Positions 1 through 8,526 of a stretch of DNA of 64,000 nucleotides are shown in pieces. The DNA is from Ignavibacteriaceae bacterium (lineage in GTDB: Bacteria > Bacteroidota > Ignavibacteria > Ignavibacteriales > Ignavibacteriaceae): the NCBI GenBank assembly GCA_013360295.1, contig JABWCL010000028.1, positions 1 through 64,000 of the forward strand, written 5' to 3'. Under the pieces are notes generated by a model. The model worked only from the letters and a program-made list of their open reading frames with translations. It was not told the origin of the DNA and did no database searches. A program made the translations under genes and the position numbers. The stretch's first letter is position 1, and the number at the start of each line of letters is the position of its first letter.

Positions 1-2
1 AA

Positions 3-42
3 TCTCCTCCCATTTTTACAAAGGGGAGGCCGGGAGGGGTTA
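3..42 (-). repeat. GC-rich intergenic hairpin repeat, copy 1
   Basis: Read on the minus strand it has the form AACCCCTCCCGGCCTCCCCT-TTGTAAAAATGGGAGGAG, an inverted repeat of C-rich and G-rich arms around a TTTGTAAA loop. A related copy lies at 8457-8504 on the plus strand. Such elements behave like REP-type intergenic repeats. The window edge may truncate this copy. Confidence 0.55.
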
Positions 43-182
43 TCGAAACAAATATTAAGCAATCACTTATGGTACCGGCTCTGCTGGTTTATGAATTAAA
101 ACTTAAGAATAAATCACACTGCAATTATGAAACATTATATTAAGAGGGGTTGCGACCAGCTTTGAAAATAAACAGAAATAGC

Positions 183-224
183 TTGGTTGTTGTGTTGGTA
201 TGGGACACGGATTACACAGACGGA
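183..224 (+). repeat. dispersed intergenic repeat, copy 1
   Basis: This stretch matches 34062-34107 at most positions: both contain TTGTTRTGTTGRTATGGGAC followed by ACRGATTACACAGAYGG. Similarity may extend upstream. Both copies are intergenic. No protein is encoded, and the element type is unknown. Confidence 0.5.
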
Positions 225-340
225 GCGGATTAGCGCGGATTATGTCAGAGATTAGAGTAACAGGAAGGATGAAACTACAGGCGCAGATTTCCGGTCAAAT
301 ATTATGGTATGAACCGGGCGGCGGAGGGTGTATAAGGATA

Positions 341-370
341 ATAAAAAAGCCCCGCTGAAGAACGGGGCTT
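341..370 (-). terminator. Rho-independent terminator of the tricorn-type protease gene
   Basis: On the minus strand the sequence reads AAGCCCCG, an 8-base loop, then CGGGGCTT followed directly by a T-rich run (TTTTTTAT). The eight-base-pair stem begins 15 bases beyond the stop codon at 385. Confidence 0.9.
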
Positions 371-384
371 TGAGTTGGATAACT

Positions 385-3300
385 TTATTTTTTATCCGGA
401 TAGGGCGGAGGAGGTGGCAGCTTTTTGAATGTCTTGAGTTCTTCAAGCGCGACTTCAATTGCTTTGTTCAACTGCTGGTCAACACCCTCGAATTCGAGCG
501 CCGGATCGTTGTCAACATAAATATCAGGGTCAACACCGTAACCTTCAATAGCCCAGTCTTTCCCATCAACAGTATAACTGGCGAATTCAGGACGGTTCAG
601 GTAACCGCCATCGAGGAATGGAAGTGAACCGCGGATTCCCACTGTTCCTCCCCAGGAGCGTTTGCCCACTAATTTTCCCAGTTTATAATGCTTGAATCTG
701 AACGGGAATATATCTCCGTCGGATGCCGAATATTCATCGAGCATAGCTACTTTTGGCCCGTAATGCATTCCGTTGGGGTCATAGGAGGTTGCGGTATTTC
801 TTGCTATGTCTATCATTGCAAGTTCCCTGCGCAGCCTTTCGATTATCATCGGTGAAACATTTCCGCCGCCGTTACCGCGGACATCTATTATAAGCGCATC
901 CTTTTTAGTTTGCGGATAATAATGTTTAACAAACTGGTTAAGCCCTTCCGGACTCATATCGGGTATATGAATGTAACCGACTTTACCGTTCGTGGCTTCG
1001 GTAACTTTCCTGATATTGTTCTGAACCCAGTTATAATATAGGAGAGGTTGTTCATCTCCTACAGGAATTACAGTTGTTTCAACCGCACCATCCTCAGATG
1101 CTTTGCCGTTAACTTTTAACTTGACCTGTTTGCCGGCAGTATTGACGAAGAGTTCATAAATATCAGCGACATCTTTTGTACTTTTTCCGTTAACCGCGAC
1201 GATGAAATCGCCTTCTTTCGCGTTCACGCCGATTTCAGTCAATGGCGATCTTAAAGTCTTATCCCAATTGGCGCCCTGCCAGATCTTTTTAATCTTAAAG
1301 TAACCTGACTTGTCTTTCTCAAGCATTGCTCCGAGCAACCCAAGTTTAATGCGTTTGGCCGCAGGATAGTCTCCTCCGCCAACGTATGCGTGTCCAATGT
1401 TAAGTTCACCAATCATTTCGCCGATAATGTAACTGAGGTCTGCTCTGTGATTTACGTGTTTAACAATCGGTGCATAAGTGGTCTTGATTTTCTCCCAGTC
1501 CACACCGTGCATATTCGGCGCATAGAGGAAGTCACGCATCTGTCTCCAGGCTTCATTATATATTTGTGTCCACTCCGCCTGACGGTCGAGTTTTACTTTC
1601 ATATCTGATAGGTTGAGCCTTTCCTTTGCTTCGATCTTGCCTGAAGGGAGGTCTATGATTGAATAAGATCCGCCCTGACCGATGAGCATTTTCTTTTTGT
1701 CTGCCGAGATTTCATACCCGTCAACCTCACCAAGTTCGGTTTCTTTTTGTTTATCCACGTCATAAGCGAACATTTTTGTGCGTTCATCCCTTGTACCACG
1801 GCGCAGGTAGTAAAGTTTTTTATCTGCGGCGCCAAGGTTACGGTAGTTGGACGGGGTTACCGGAATTTCAATTATCCTGTTGCTGATACCGGCGAAATCA
1901 ATATTCAGTTTTGCCGGGGTTTTAGAATCTTTCTTTTCATCTGCTTTTTTTGTTGTGTCTGAAACAGAAACTTCATCGCTCTTTGGTTCGAAAGGTGACT
2001 TCGTGTCTTTTGAAAGAGTAATCAGATATAGTTTTGCCATATCCTGATAGATGTGGTTCCATTCTGTCCAGCTGTAAGTCGGAGAAAAACTTCTCTGGGA
2101 AACGAGGTAGAGGAATCTTCCATCTTCCGAGAAGACCGCTTCAGTATTTCCAAACCAGCCGTCCGTAATCTTGTTAATCTTAGCGTCATCCATTGAGTAG
2201 ATGTATATGTTAGCCATTTCATTTTCCTCAGGACGCGTATACACAACGTACCTGCTGTCGTGGGACCAGTCGAATACAGTGATCTCCCACTGAGTAGCCT
2301 TATCAATCTGGGTAACTTTTTTACTTTCGATATCTACAAAAGAAAGCTTTTGCATCTTGTCGTTGAAAAGAAGTTTTTTGGAATCAGGTGACCAGAGGAC
2401 AGAGTATTTGTATGAGTCGCTCTTTTTTGTTAACTGGATTTCCTCGCCTCCGGCTGCGGGACGGATGTACACTTCATCCTCGCCAGAAACATCGGATATG
2501 TAAGCGATCCATTTCCCGTCAGGTGACCACTTGGAGCTTCTTTCGTGAATACCCGGTGTACCGGTCAGATTAACAACGGCTCCGTTTTTAGCCGGCACAG
2601 TAAAAATATCACCGCGGCTTCCGAAGATCGCTCTCTTGCCGTCAGGGGAGATTTCATAATTTGTTATTGACTTGCTGACGTCAATAAGTCCGCCCCTGCC
2701 AACAGCAAAATCTTCATAAATGTAAATTTTTACTTTCTCTGCCTTCTCGGTTTTGAGGTCAAATTTATATATGAATCCACCATTCTCAAACACGATGGCA
2801 TTGTCACCTATTGAAGGAAACTTAACATCGAACTCGGTAAAGCTGGTATGTTTTTTTGTCTCCTTTGAGTTCAGATCATAAGAATAGAGATTTAATTTAC
2901 CATCCCGCTCAGATGTGAAATAGATTTTGTTATTGCCCCACATCGGGATAATATCCTGCGCGGGATTGTTGGTTATATTTTCGTGCTTCTTTGTTTTGAA
3001 ATCGTAGATCCATACATCATCCGCCATACCGCCTTTGTATCTTTTCCAGGTACGGAATTCTCTGAAAACGCGGTTATATGCCATTTTCTGTCCGTCCGGT
3101 GAGAATGAACAAAAGCCGCCGCGCGGGAGAGGAAGCTGATCGGAAAGTCCGCCTTCTTTTGAAACCTGGTAGAGTTGTCCTTTGAAGTCGTTGAATTCCC
3201 TCCAGCGTGAACGGTAAACAATATTGTTATTATCGCGCCAGCTCATTACAATGTTATTAGGCCCCATACGGTCGGAGACATCATCCCTATCGAGTGTAGC

Positions 3301-3603
3301 GGTGTATGTTAGCCGTTTTGGTATACCACCTTCGGAGTTAACGAGATAAACTTCGGTGTTCCCGTCATATTGCCCGGTGAATGCGATGAATTTGCCGTCC
3401 GGAGAAAATCGCGGAAACATTTCGTATCCGATATCCGTGGTGATCTTGCGGGCTGTTCCGCCGGAACTGCTTACAAGGTAGAGGTCGCCGGCATAACTGA
3501 AGGCTATCTTGTCGCCGTGAATTGCCGGGAACCTTAAGAGACGTGCTTCATCCTGTGCGAGAAGGGAAGTTGACAGGAGAAGAAATAAAAGAAGGAACTG
3601 CAT
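385..3603 (-). CDS. tricorn-type S41 protease with beta-propeller and PDZ domain
   Basis: A 1072-residue secreted serine protease of the tricorn-homologue type (family S41), thought to trim peptides in the periplasm. Residues 1-16 are a signal peptide ending LLAQ. Residues about 20-520 contain WD40/PD40-like blades with repeated FSPDG and WSPDG motifs, typical of the tricorn N-terminal propellers. A Lys/Ser/Asp-rich linker follows at about 525-560. A PDZ domain lies at about 755-850 and the S41 fold after it; the likely nucleophile serine is in EYSASDGDIFPF near residue 955, and the downstream RSWGG segment is also typical. Length fits the family (about 1050-1100). The gene appears to be a single unit with a terminator immediately downstream. 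The substrate is unknown. Confidence 0.9.
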   Translation of the reverse strand: MQFLLLFLLLSTSLLAQDEARLLRFPAIHGDKIAFSYAGDLYLVSSSGGTARKITTDIGYEMFPRFSPDGKFIAFTGQYDGNTEVYLVNSEGGIPKRLTYTATLDRDDVSDRMGPNNIVMSWRDNNNIVYRSRWREFNDFKGQLYQVSKEGGLSDQLPLPRGGFCSFSPDGQKMAYNRVFREFRTWKRYKGGMADDVWIYDFKTKKHENITNNPAQDIIPMWGNNKIYFTSERDGKLNLYSYDLNSKETKKHTSFTEFDVKFPSIGDNAIVFENGGFIYKFDLKTEKAEKVKIYIYEDFAVGRGGLIDVSKSITNYEISPDGKRAIFGSRGDIFTVPAKNGAVVNLTGTPGIHERSSKWSPDGKWIAYISDVSGEDEVYIRPAAGGEEIQLTKKSDSYKYSVLWSPDSKKLLFNDKMQKLSFVDIESKKVTQIDKATQWEITVFDWSHDSRYVVYTRPEENEMANIYIYSMDDAKINKITDGWFGNTEAVFSEDGRFLYLVSQRSFSPTYSWTEWNHIYQDMAKLYLITLSKDTKSPFEPKSDEVSVSDTTKKADEKKDSKTPAKLNIDFAGISNRIIEIPVTPSNYRNLGAADKKLYYLRRGTRDERTKMFAYDVDKQKETELGEVDGYEISADKKKMLIGQGGSYSIIDLPSGKIEAKERLNLSDMKVKLDRQAEWTQIYNEAWRQMRDFLYAPNMHGVDWEKIKTTYAPIVKHVNHRADLSYIIGEMIGELNIGHAYVGGGDYPAAKRIKLGLLGAMLEKDKSGYFKIKKIWQGANWDKTLRSPLTEIGVNAKEGDFIVAVNGKSTKDVADIYELFVNTAGKQVKLKVNGKASEDGAVETTVIPVGDEQPLLYYNWVQNNIRKVTEATNGKVGYIHIPDMSPEGLNQFVKHYYPQTKKDALIIDVRGNGGGNVSPMIIERLRRELAMIDIARNTATSYDPNGMHYGPKVAMLDEYSASDGDIFPFRFKHYKLGKLVGKRSWGGTVGIRGSLPFLDGGYLNRPEFASYTVDGKDWAIEGYGVDPDIYVDNDPALEFEGVDQQLNKAIEVALEELKTFKKLPPPPPYPDKK

Positions 3604-3739
3604 AGTATTTCCTGAATTAGTGAAAAATTATCGAAAATTCAGGATAAACTAATACAAATGAGCCTTTGAAAAAAGGTATTCAAATAGGAAAATAACCGCT
3701 GGTGTAAAACAGGGTGGCCGTAGAACGGCTTTCCCTGAA

Positions 3740-5296
3740 TTACAATCTCGTTGTGAGATTGAGTTCAACCCCGTGGAACTCAGGCTCGAAGCGGCATACA
3801 CCGCCGATGCAGATGTTTCCTGCCTGCCGCGAACCAACCAGTACGCTCAGGTCTGTATGGCCCCCTACGCGGTAACCGAACTGGATGAAACTCCATACCT
3901 TACGAACAACGTTGCCCGGAAGTGGCTCCCTGGTAAGAAGTTCGCCGACCAGCGCGATTGACCAGAGCGGAGAACGAAGATATTCGACCGTAACTGCTTG
4001 TGTAAAAAACTTTTCATTTGTGAATCTGTCGTGTGTTGACTGATGTTCCGCGATAAGTTTGATTGTATTTATATCGTCGAAATAGTATTTTATTTCTGCC
4101 ACGGGAGTAAGATTCTTCGTATTCTTCTCCAATTCTTCGCTGTAACCAAAGCCGAAGTAGGAATCAAGTTCATCACCGAATTTGTGATTGACCTGCAGAA
4201 AAGCTTCCCTGAACTGCAGCCTGATATCGTTTTTAGTACCCAGGTTCCTCTGATAGAGCGAGGTTACCGGGAGGGTTCTCGTTTCACCATAGTTTAGAGC
4301 GAAACCGGTGTTGTCGGTGAAGTTATAGCTTAATTCACTGTAGAAGCCCTGCTCATTTGACTGATTGAGAGGGGAGGGGTGCCTGTTCAGAAGGATATAA
4401 GTATAATCTTTTCTGAGTGCCGGCGGAGTATTGTAAATAACCGTTCCGTCGTAACTGCTGAACGTAAAATTATCGTAGTATTTGTATTCGCCTGTGAGTG
4501 AGAAATCGCTTACGTAGAAATTGACATTTCCGTAGAAAGCTTTTCCGATAAAACTTTCTTCCCCTTTGAATTTGTTTTGCTTAATATCTTCATTGAACTT
4601 AAGCCCGTATTCGGCGTAGACATCAAAGTTGTCATTAATATGATGAATCCTCGCGGAGGTAAGAGTTGTTGCCGCGATTCCGTCAGGTTCCGCGAGATTG
4701 GTGACGATGCTGGCACCAGCATTACCTAAAAGACTGTTTCTGTATTCAAAATCCAGGGCGTGCAGGACATCAGTCCGGGTAAGGTCGAAGTTCTCAGGCA
4801 TTCCGGAGAGCGCGGAGATGTAAAAATCGCTAAGCTTGACGTTAAACTTTACGCCGGCGAGATTATTATCCACCCTTAAATTCCTGTCTTCATATATTTT
4901 CAGCAGCATACCCCTTCCGAAGAGCGCATAAAAATTGCCTGCGGTGAATTCGACGTTATTATTTATGTCGCCGAGCTCTGCCTTAATGTATTTAAAATTA
5001 ATTCCGGCATCCCTCTTTCTCCCTCTTGAAACAGCCGGGTTCGGATCATTCGGCTGAAAGCTTTCAAACCGGAATCCTGCTGAAAATATTCCATAAGTAT
5101 AGTCTAAGTTCAGCCAGTTCTCCAGCACCTGGTCTTTATTTCCGGTGTCGTAAGAATATCTCATCTGATTCGAGAGGTTTAATCCCTCGGGAAGTACAGG
5201 AGGGACGAACTGATCTTCTGTCTGGGCAAAGCTATTCAATGTTATTAATAGAGTAAATGTTATTAATGCAGATAACTGCCTGGGAGTAGAGTACAT
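3740..5296 (-). CDS. DUF6029-type outer-membrane beta-barrel protein
   Basis: A 518-residue exported protein. The first about 24 residues form a signal peptide (ITFTLLITLNSFAQ). The rest has alternating polar and aromatic residues typical of outer-membrane beta-strands and ends on LNLTTRL. The segment with LDYTYGIFSAGFRFE and NFYALFGRGMLLKIYEDR matches what I know of DUF6029, a family of Bacteroidota proteins of unknown role. It starts 7 bases after the stop of the TlpA-like gene, so the two probably form an operon. That pairing might link it to redox or envelope maintenance, but the sequence does not show this. No sorting domain is present. Confidence 0.75.
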   Translation of the reverse strand: MYSTPRQLSALITFTLLITLNSFAQTEDQFVPPVLPEGLNLSNQMRYSYDTGNKDQVLENWLNLDYTYGIFSAGFRFESFQPNDPNPAVSRGRKRDAGINFKYIKAELGDINNNVEFTAGNFYALFGRGMLLKIYEDRNLRVDNNLAGVKFNVKLSDFYISALSGMPENFDLTRTDVLHALDFEYRNSLLGNAGASIVTNLAEPDGIAATTLTSARIHHINDNFDVYAEYGLKFNEDIKQNKFKGEESFIGKAFYGNVNFYVSDFSLTGEYKYYDNFTFSSYDGTVIYNTPPALRKDYTYILLNRHPSPLNQSNEQGFYSELSYNFTDNTGFALNYGETRTLPVTSLYQRNLGTKNDIRLQFREAFLQVNHKFGDELDSYFGFGYSEELEKNTKNLTPVAEIKYYFDDINTIKLIAEHQSTHDRFTNEKFFTQAVTVEYLRSPLWSIALVGELLTREPLPGNVVRKVWSFIQFGYRVGGHTDLSVLVGSRQAGNICIGGVCRFEPEFHGVELNLTTRL

Positions 5297-5303
5297 CAGA
5301 GTA

Positions 5304-5804
5304 TTACAGATTTTTTTCGATTATTGAACGTACTTTTAATTCATCCCCTTTTTTATAGCCTGTATGATTATAGATAATATTTCCGGACTTATCCAGAATA
5401 ATCGTTGTAGGCATTACCGTAGCGTAATACTTTCTTGCCACTTCTGAGTTGGTATCCAGTAATACTATGCCGGGTATACCCTTGCTAACCACATAAGGTT
5501 TAACTTTGCCGACAGTTTTTTCGTTATCAGTGGAGATTGCCACCATTTGCATTCCCCGCTCCTTAAGGTCTTCAAATATTTTCTTGAATTCCGCCAGTTC
5601 TTCCATGCAGGGTTTGCACCAGGTCGCCCAGAATGAAATGAGTACCGGGCCTTTTCCTATGAGTTCCTTCAGTTCAACGGTTTTGCCGTTTACATCTTCG
5701 AGGCGGAATTGCGGTGCCTTTTTGCCTGTCTTTGTATCCTGAGCCGCACCAGGGATGGCAGTGATAAATAACAGCATTAGTGAGAGAATGAGTGCTTTTT
5801 TCAC
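5304..5804 (-). CDS. periplasmic TlpA/ResA-like thioredoxin
   Basis: A 166-residue exported thiol-disulfide oxidoreductase. Residues 1-22 form a signal peptide (LLFITAIPGAAQ). The AhpC/TSA-type thioredoxin fold carries the active site WCKPC with Cys63 and Cys66, and the cis-proline loop VMPTTIIL lies near residue 135. Proteins of this group reduce disulfides in the periplasm, for example in cytochrome c maturation. The gene precedes the DUF6029 gene by 7 bases on the same strand. No haem or cytochrome maturation gene is in view, so the substrate is unknown. Confidence 0.88.
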   Translation of the reverse strand: MKKALILSLMLLFITAIPGAAQDTKTGKKAPQFRLEDVNGKTVELKELIGKGPVLISFWATWCKPCMEELAEFKKIFEDLKERGMQMVAISTDNEKTVGKVKPYVVSKGIPGIVLLDTNSEVARKYYATVMPTTIILDKSGNIIYNHTGYKKGDELKVRSIIEKNL

Positions 5805-6095
5805 AGTTAATCCTTAATAATTATTTTACAAATATAACGATTTGACAAATATCAAAGATCAATGATCAAGGATCAAAGATTTTTCAGTGACAGGATCGGC
5901 ATCAGTATCAGTCTAAATTATAAAATTATTTATGATTCCGGAGGTAAGGTGCGGAAATCTCTTAGGGGGGCTGGGAGGGCAGGCTTTTTGAGGATTTTTA
6001 CAGGGTTTTCGGGGTGTGATTTGACTTAAGATTGAGGTATGAATTAAGTATATTTGGGATCGATTTGGACCGTTTTTTTGTTTAATTAACTACGT
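5805..6095. other. divergent intergenic region with a 7-bp tandem repeat
   Basis: This region separates the minus-strand TlpA-like gene from the plus-strand CNNM gene, so it should carry both promoters. At 5852-5881 four imperfect heptamers run in tandem (ATCAAAG, ATCAATG, ATCAAGG, ATCAAAG). No clear promoter boxes or gene are seen. A purine-rich patch, GGGGGGCTGGGAGGGCAGG, lies at about 5966-5984. Confidence 0.4.
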
Positions 6096-7163
6096 ATGAT
6101 AGAATTATTTCTCTATTTATTTTTAGCTTTATTTGTATCATTTGCCTGTTCGATAGTTGAATCTGTTCTGCTTTCAACCCCCATTACATTTTTAAAGGTT
6201 AAAGAAGAGCAGGGGCATAAATCAGCTTCGGACTTTATAGCATTGAAAGAAAAGATTGACCGCCCGCTTTCAGCAATATTGTCGCTGAATACAGTCGCGC
6301 ACACCGTAGGTGCGGCCGGTGTCGGTGCTCAGGCTACTATTGTTTTCGGAGAAGCGTACTTCGGACTGGTTTCCGCAATACTGACAATTCTGATACTCGT
6401 ACTTACAGAAATCATCCCGAAAACAATTGGCGCACGTTACTGGAGGGAGTTATCACTCTTTTCCGGATTCGTGATCAGGTTTATGATCTTTATTACTTAT
6501 CCTCTTGTAATCGCGTCAGCATATATCACAAAAATGATCTCGAAAAACAAGGCGGAGCAGACCGTCAGCCGTGAAGAATTATCCGCTCTCGCGAACATCG
6601 GAGAAGAAGAGGGTGTCTTCGGTGAAAAGGAAAATAAAATTATCCAAAACCTGATAAGGCTGAAGGGATTGAAGGTATCTGAGATAATGACGCCGAGAGT
6701 AGTGGCGGCAGTGGCAGATGAGGAGATGACACTGGAGGAGTTCCTTGAAAATAAAGAGTATCTGCATTTCTCAAGAATTCCGGTTTACTCGGTTAATGTA
6801 GAATCCATTTCAGGATATGTTTTCCGTCAGACTATTTTTGAAATGCTCGCCGAAGACAATGTGGGACTGAAACTGAAGGACATAAAGAGAGATATCGTTG
6901 TGGTACACGACCGCAGGCCGGTATTTGACGTGTGGGAATTATTACTGGAAAAGAAAGAACACATCGCGCTTATAATTGATGAATATGGCGGGATGGAGGG
7001 GATAGTTACAATGGAAGATATAATTGAGTCCCTCCTCGGATTTGAGATCATTGACGAGAAGGACAGCATTACTGATATGCAGCAATACGCAAAAGAACGC
7101 TGGCTTATGAGACAGAAAAAATATGATCTCCTTGAAAAAACGGGTAAAGGTGAAGGCGGATAA
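6096..7163 (+). CDS. CNNM/DUF21 membrane protein with CBS pair (HlyC/CorC family)
   Basis: A 355-residue inner-membrane protein. Residues 1-150 form a DUF21 (CNNM) transmembrane domain with about four hydrophobic segments and the characteristic EIIPKTIGARY motif near residue 105. Residues about 195-315 form a tandem CBS domain, including IMTPR and a terminal IIDEYGGMEGIVTMEDIIE. Relatives handle Mg2+ or Co2+ or help the cell tolerate them; the transport direction here is not known. The protein stops shortly after the CBS pair, so the small C-terminal CorC_HlyC domain of many family members is missing. The gene stands alone, facing away from the minus-strand genes upstream. Confidence 0.87.
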   Translation: MIELFLYLFLALFVSFACSIVESVLLSTPITFLKVKEEQGHKSASDFIALKEKIDRPLSAILSLNTVAHTVGAAGVGAQATIVFGEAYFGLVSAILTILILVLTEIIPKTIGARYWRELSLFSGFVIRFMIFITYPLVIASAYITKMISKNKAEQTVSREELSALANIGEEEGVFGEKENKIIQNLIRLKGLKVSEIMTPRVVAAVADEEMTLEEFLENKEYLHFSRIPVYSVNVESISGYVFRQTIFEMLAEDNVGLKLKDIKRDIVVVHDRRPVFDVWELLLEKKEHIALIIDEYGGMEGIVTMEDIIESLLGFEIIDEKDSITDMQQYAKERWLMRQKKYDLLEKTGKGEGG

Positions 7164-7256
7164 TTTATTGCCGCCCGGCACAGTCATGTCTTTGGGCAAC
7201 CTGGCGCGATTATTAATTCGAAGGAAATAGCGGATTATCTAAGAAGTTATAATAGG

Positions 7257-8327
7257 TTAAAAGTCCAGTTTTATTTGTCCGCCCCTGATAAAGAGATCGG
7301 TCCTGAGTTCTGGAGCAGAGCTATCCAGACCGAGTTTTTTTGCGTTTAGCTTAAAAAAATTGTTTATTGTATCCGCAAGCTCCCCTCTTCCTCTCATCCT
7401 TGTGAAAGTTTCGGAATCATTTAATTTCCCATCTCTGAGTTCCCTTATGCGATTAATAACCTTTTCCGCTTTCGCTGGCAGGTTTTTAATTAACCAGTTT
7501 ACAAAGAGTTCTTTCACACCGTATGGGAGCCTCAGTACAGCGTAGGAAGCATTTTTCGCTCCCGCTTCTTTACCGGCTTTAAGTATCGCGGGGATTTCGT
7601 GATCTGTTAATCCGGGGATGACAGGTGAAGTAATGATACTGACCGGTACTCCTGCGCTGCTTAGTAATTCAATTGTCCTTAACCGTGCTGACGGTGATGC
7701 CGCTCTCGGTTCAAGTATCGAAGCCAGGGCGGGGTCCAGGGTTGAGAGAGTGATACCAACCGCGGCTAAATGTCCGGATGCGCTATCTGAGATTATATCT
7801 ATGTCGCGGCGGACTAAGGAACTCTTAGTGATAATTACAAACGGATTATTAAACCTTGCTGCCACCTGCAGGCACTTCCGTGTGAGTTTTAGGTATCTTT
7901 CAGCAGGCTGATAACAGTCCGTGTTACCGCTGAAATTTATTATATCCGGTTTATAATTTTTTCGCGTCAGTTCTTTCTCGAGCAGTTTATCCGCCTCAGG
8001 CTTAAAAGTGATTTTTGTTTCGAAGTCAAGCCCCAAGGAGAAACCGAGGTATTCGTGGCTTGGGCGGGCATAGCAATAGATACAGCCGTGCTCACAGCCG
8101 CGGTAGGGATTGACTGAATAAGTGAACGGTATATCTTCGCTGTCATTGGTGCTGATAATTGATTTGGAATTATCAATAAGCAATTCGGTTACCGGACTTA
8201 TCATTTCATCCGCAGGTATATCAAACTCATCAGGGGCGGGCAATTCATACCGCCGCAGGTTAAAACGATTATGCAGGTTATCAGTTGTGCCGCGTTTTTT
8301 CATTTTAGTGGAATAGGTAATAACCAC
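7257..8327 (-). CDS. PA0069-family radical SAM protein
   Basis: A 356-residue radical SAM enzyme of the PA0069/Rv2578c group, distantly related to spore photoproduct lyase. The [4Fe-4S]-binding motif is RGCEHGCIYCYARPSHEYLG with Cys78, Cys82 and Cys85, and the preceding SVNPYRGC is a family signature. The SAM barrel follows (residues about 70-290). The reaction is unknown for this family. An internal start at ATG codon 9 (MKKRGTTDN) is possible and would give 348 residues. It faces the CNNM gene convergently, leaving about 90 bases between the two stops. Confidence 0.88.
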   Translation of the reverse strand: MVITYSTKMKKRGTTDNLHNRFNLRRYELPAPDEFDIPADEMISPVTELLIDNSKSIISTNDSEDIPFTYSVNPYRGCEHGCIYCYARPSHEYLGFSLGLDFETKITFKPEADKLLEKELTRKNYKPDIINFSGNTDCYQPAERYLKLTRKCLQVAARFNNPFVIITKSSLVRRDIDIISDSASGHLAAVGITLSTLDPALASILEPRAASPSARLRTIELLSSAGVPVSIITSPVIPGLTDHEIPAILKAGKEAGAKNASYAVLRLPYGVKELFVNWLIKNLPAKAEKVINRIRELRDGKLNDSETFTRMRGRGELADTINNFFKLNAKKLGLDSSAPELRTDLFIRGGQIKLDF

Positions 8328-8526
8328 TTATGTCATGTTTTATATCCAAATCGGAATATGTACTTTATATTATCGGGTTTTTGGAAGAAATATTTTTAAC
8401 GAATAAAGTAAAGAGAAGAAGAAACCTGCGGAAAATTTAGTTTTATAAATTTTAATAACCCATCCCCGGCCCTTCCCTTTGTAAATAGGGAAGGGAGAAG
8501 GGATGAAAAACTAATCCAGTTATTGC
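8328..8526. other. intergenic spacer with hairpin repeat
   Basis: This spacer lies between the 3' end of the aconitase gene and the 5' end of the radical SAM gene, both on the minus strand. It contains the second copy of the GC-rich hairpin repeat. No coding sequence is seen. Confidence 0.5.
8457..8504 (+). repeat. GC-rich intergenic hairpin repeat, copy 2
   Basis: The sequence AACCCATCCCCGGCCCTTCC continues through CTTTGTAAATAGGGAAGGG. CCCTTCCC pairs with GGGAAGGG around a TTTGTAAATA loop. It is related to the copy at 3-42 (minus strand). It lies just past the 3' end of the aconitase gene and could protect or end that transcript, although the T-run expected of an intrinsic terminator is missing. 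Confidence 0.55.

Larger units (their letters stand above)
1..340. other. gene-free stretch with two dispersed repeats
   Basis: No convincing gene is seen in these 340 bases. They hold a GC-rich hairpin repeat (3-42) and a dispersed element with the core TATGGGACACGGATTACACA (about 183-224); each has a second copy elsewhere in the window. The region lies downstream of the tricorn-type protease gene and its terminator. Short open frames here lack a start, a ribosome binding site or recognisable protein features. Confidence 0.6.
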
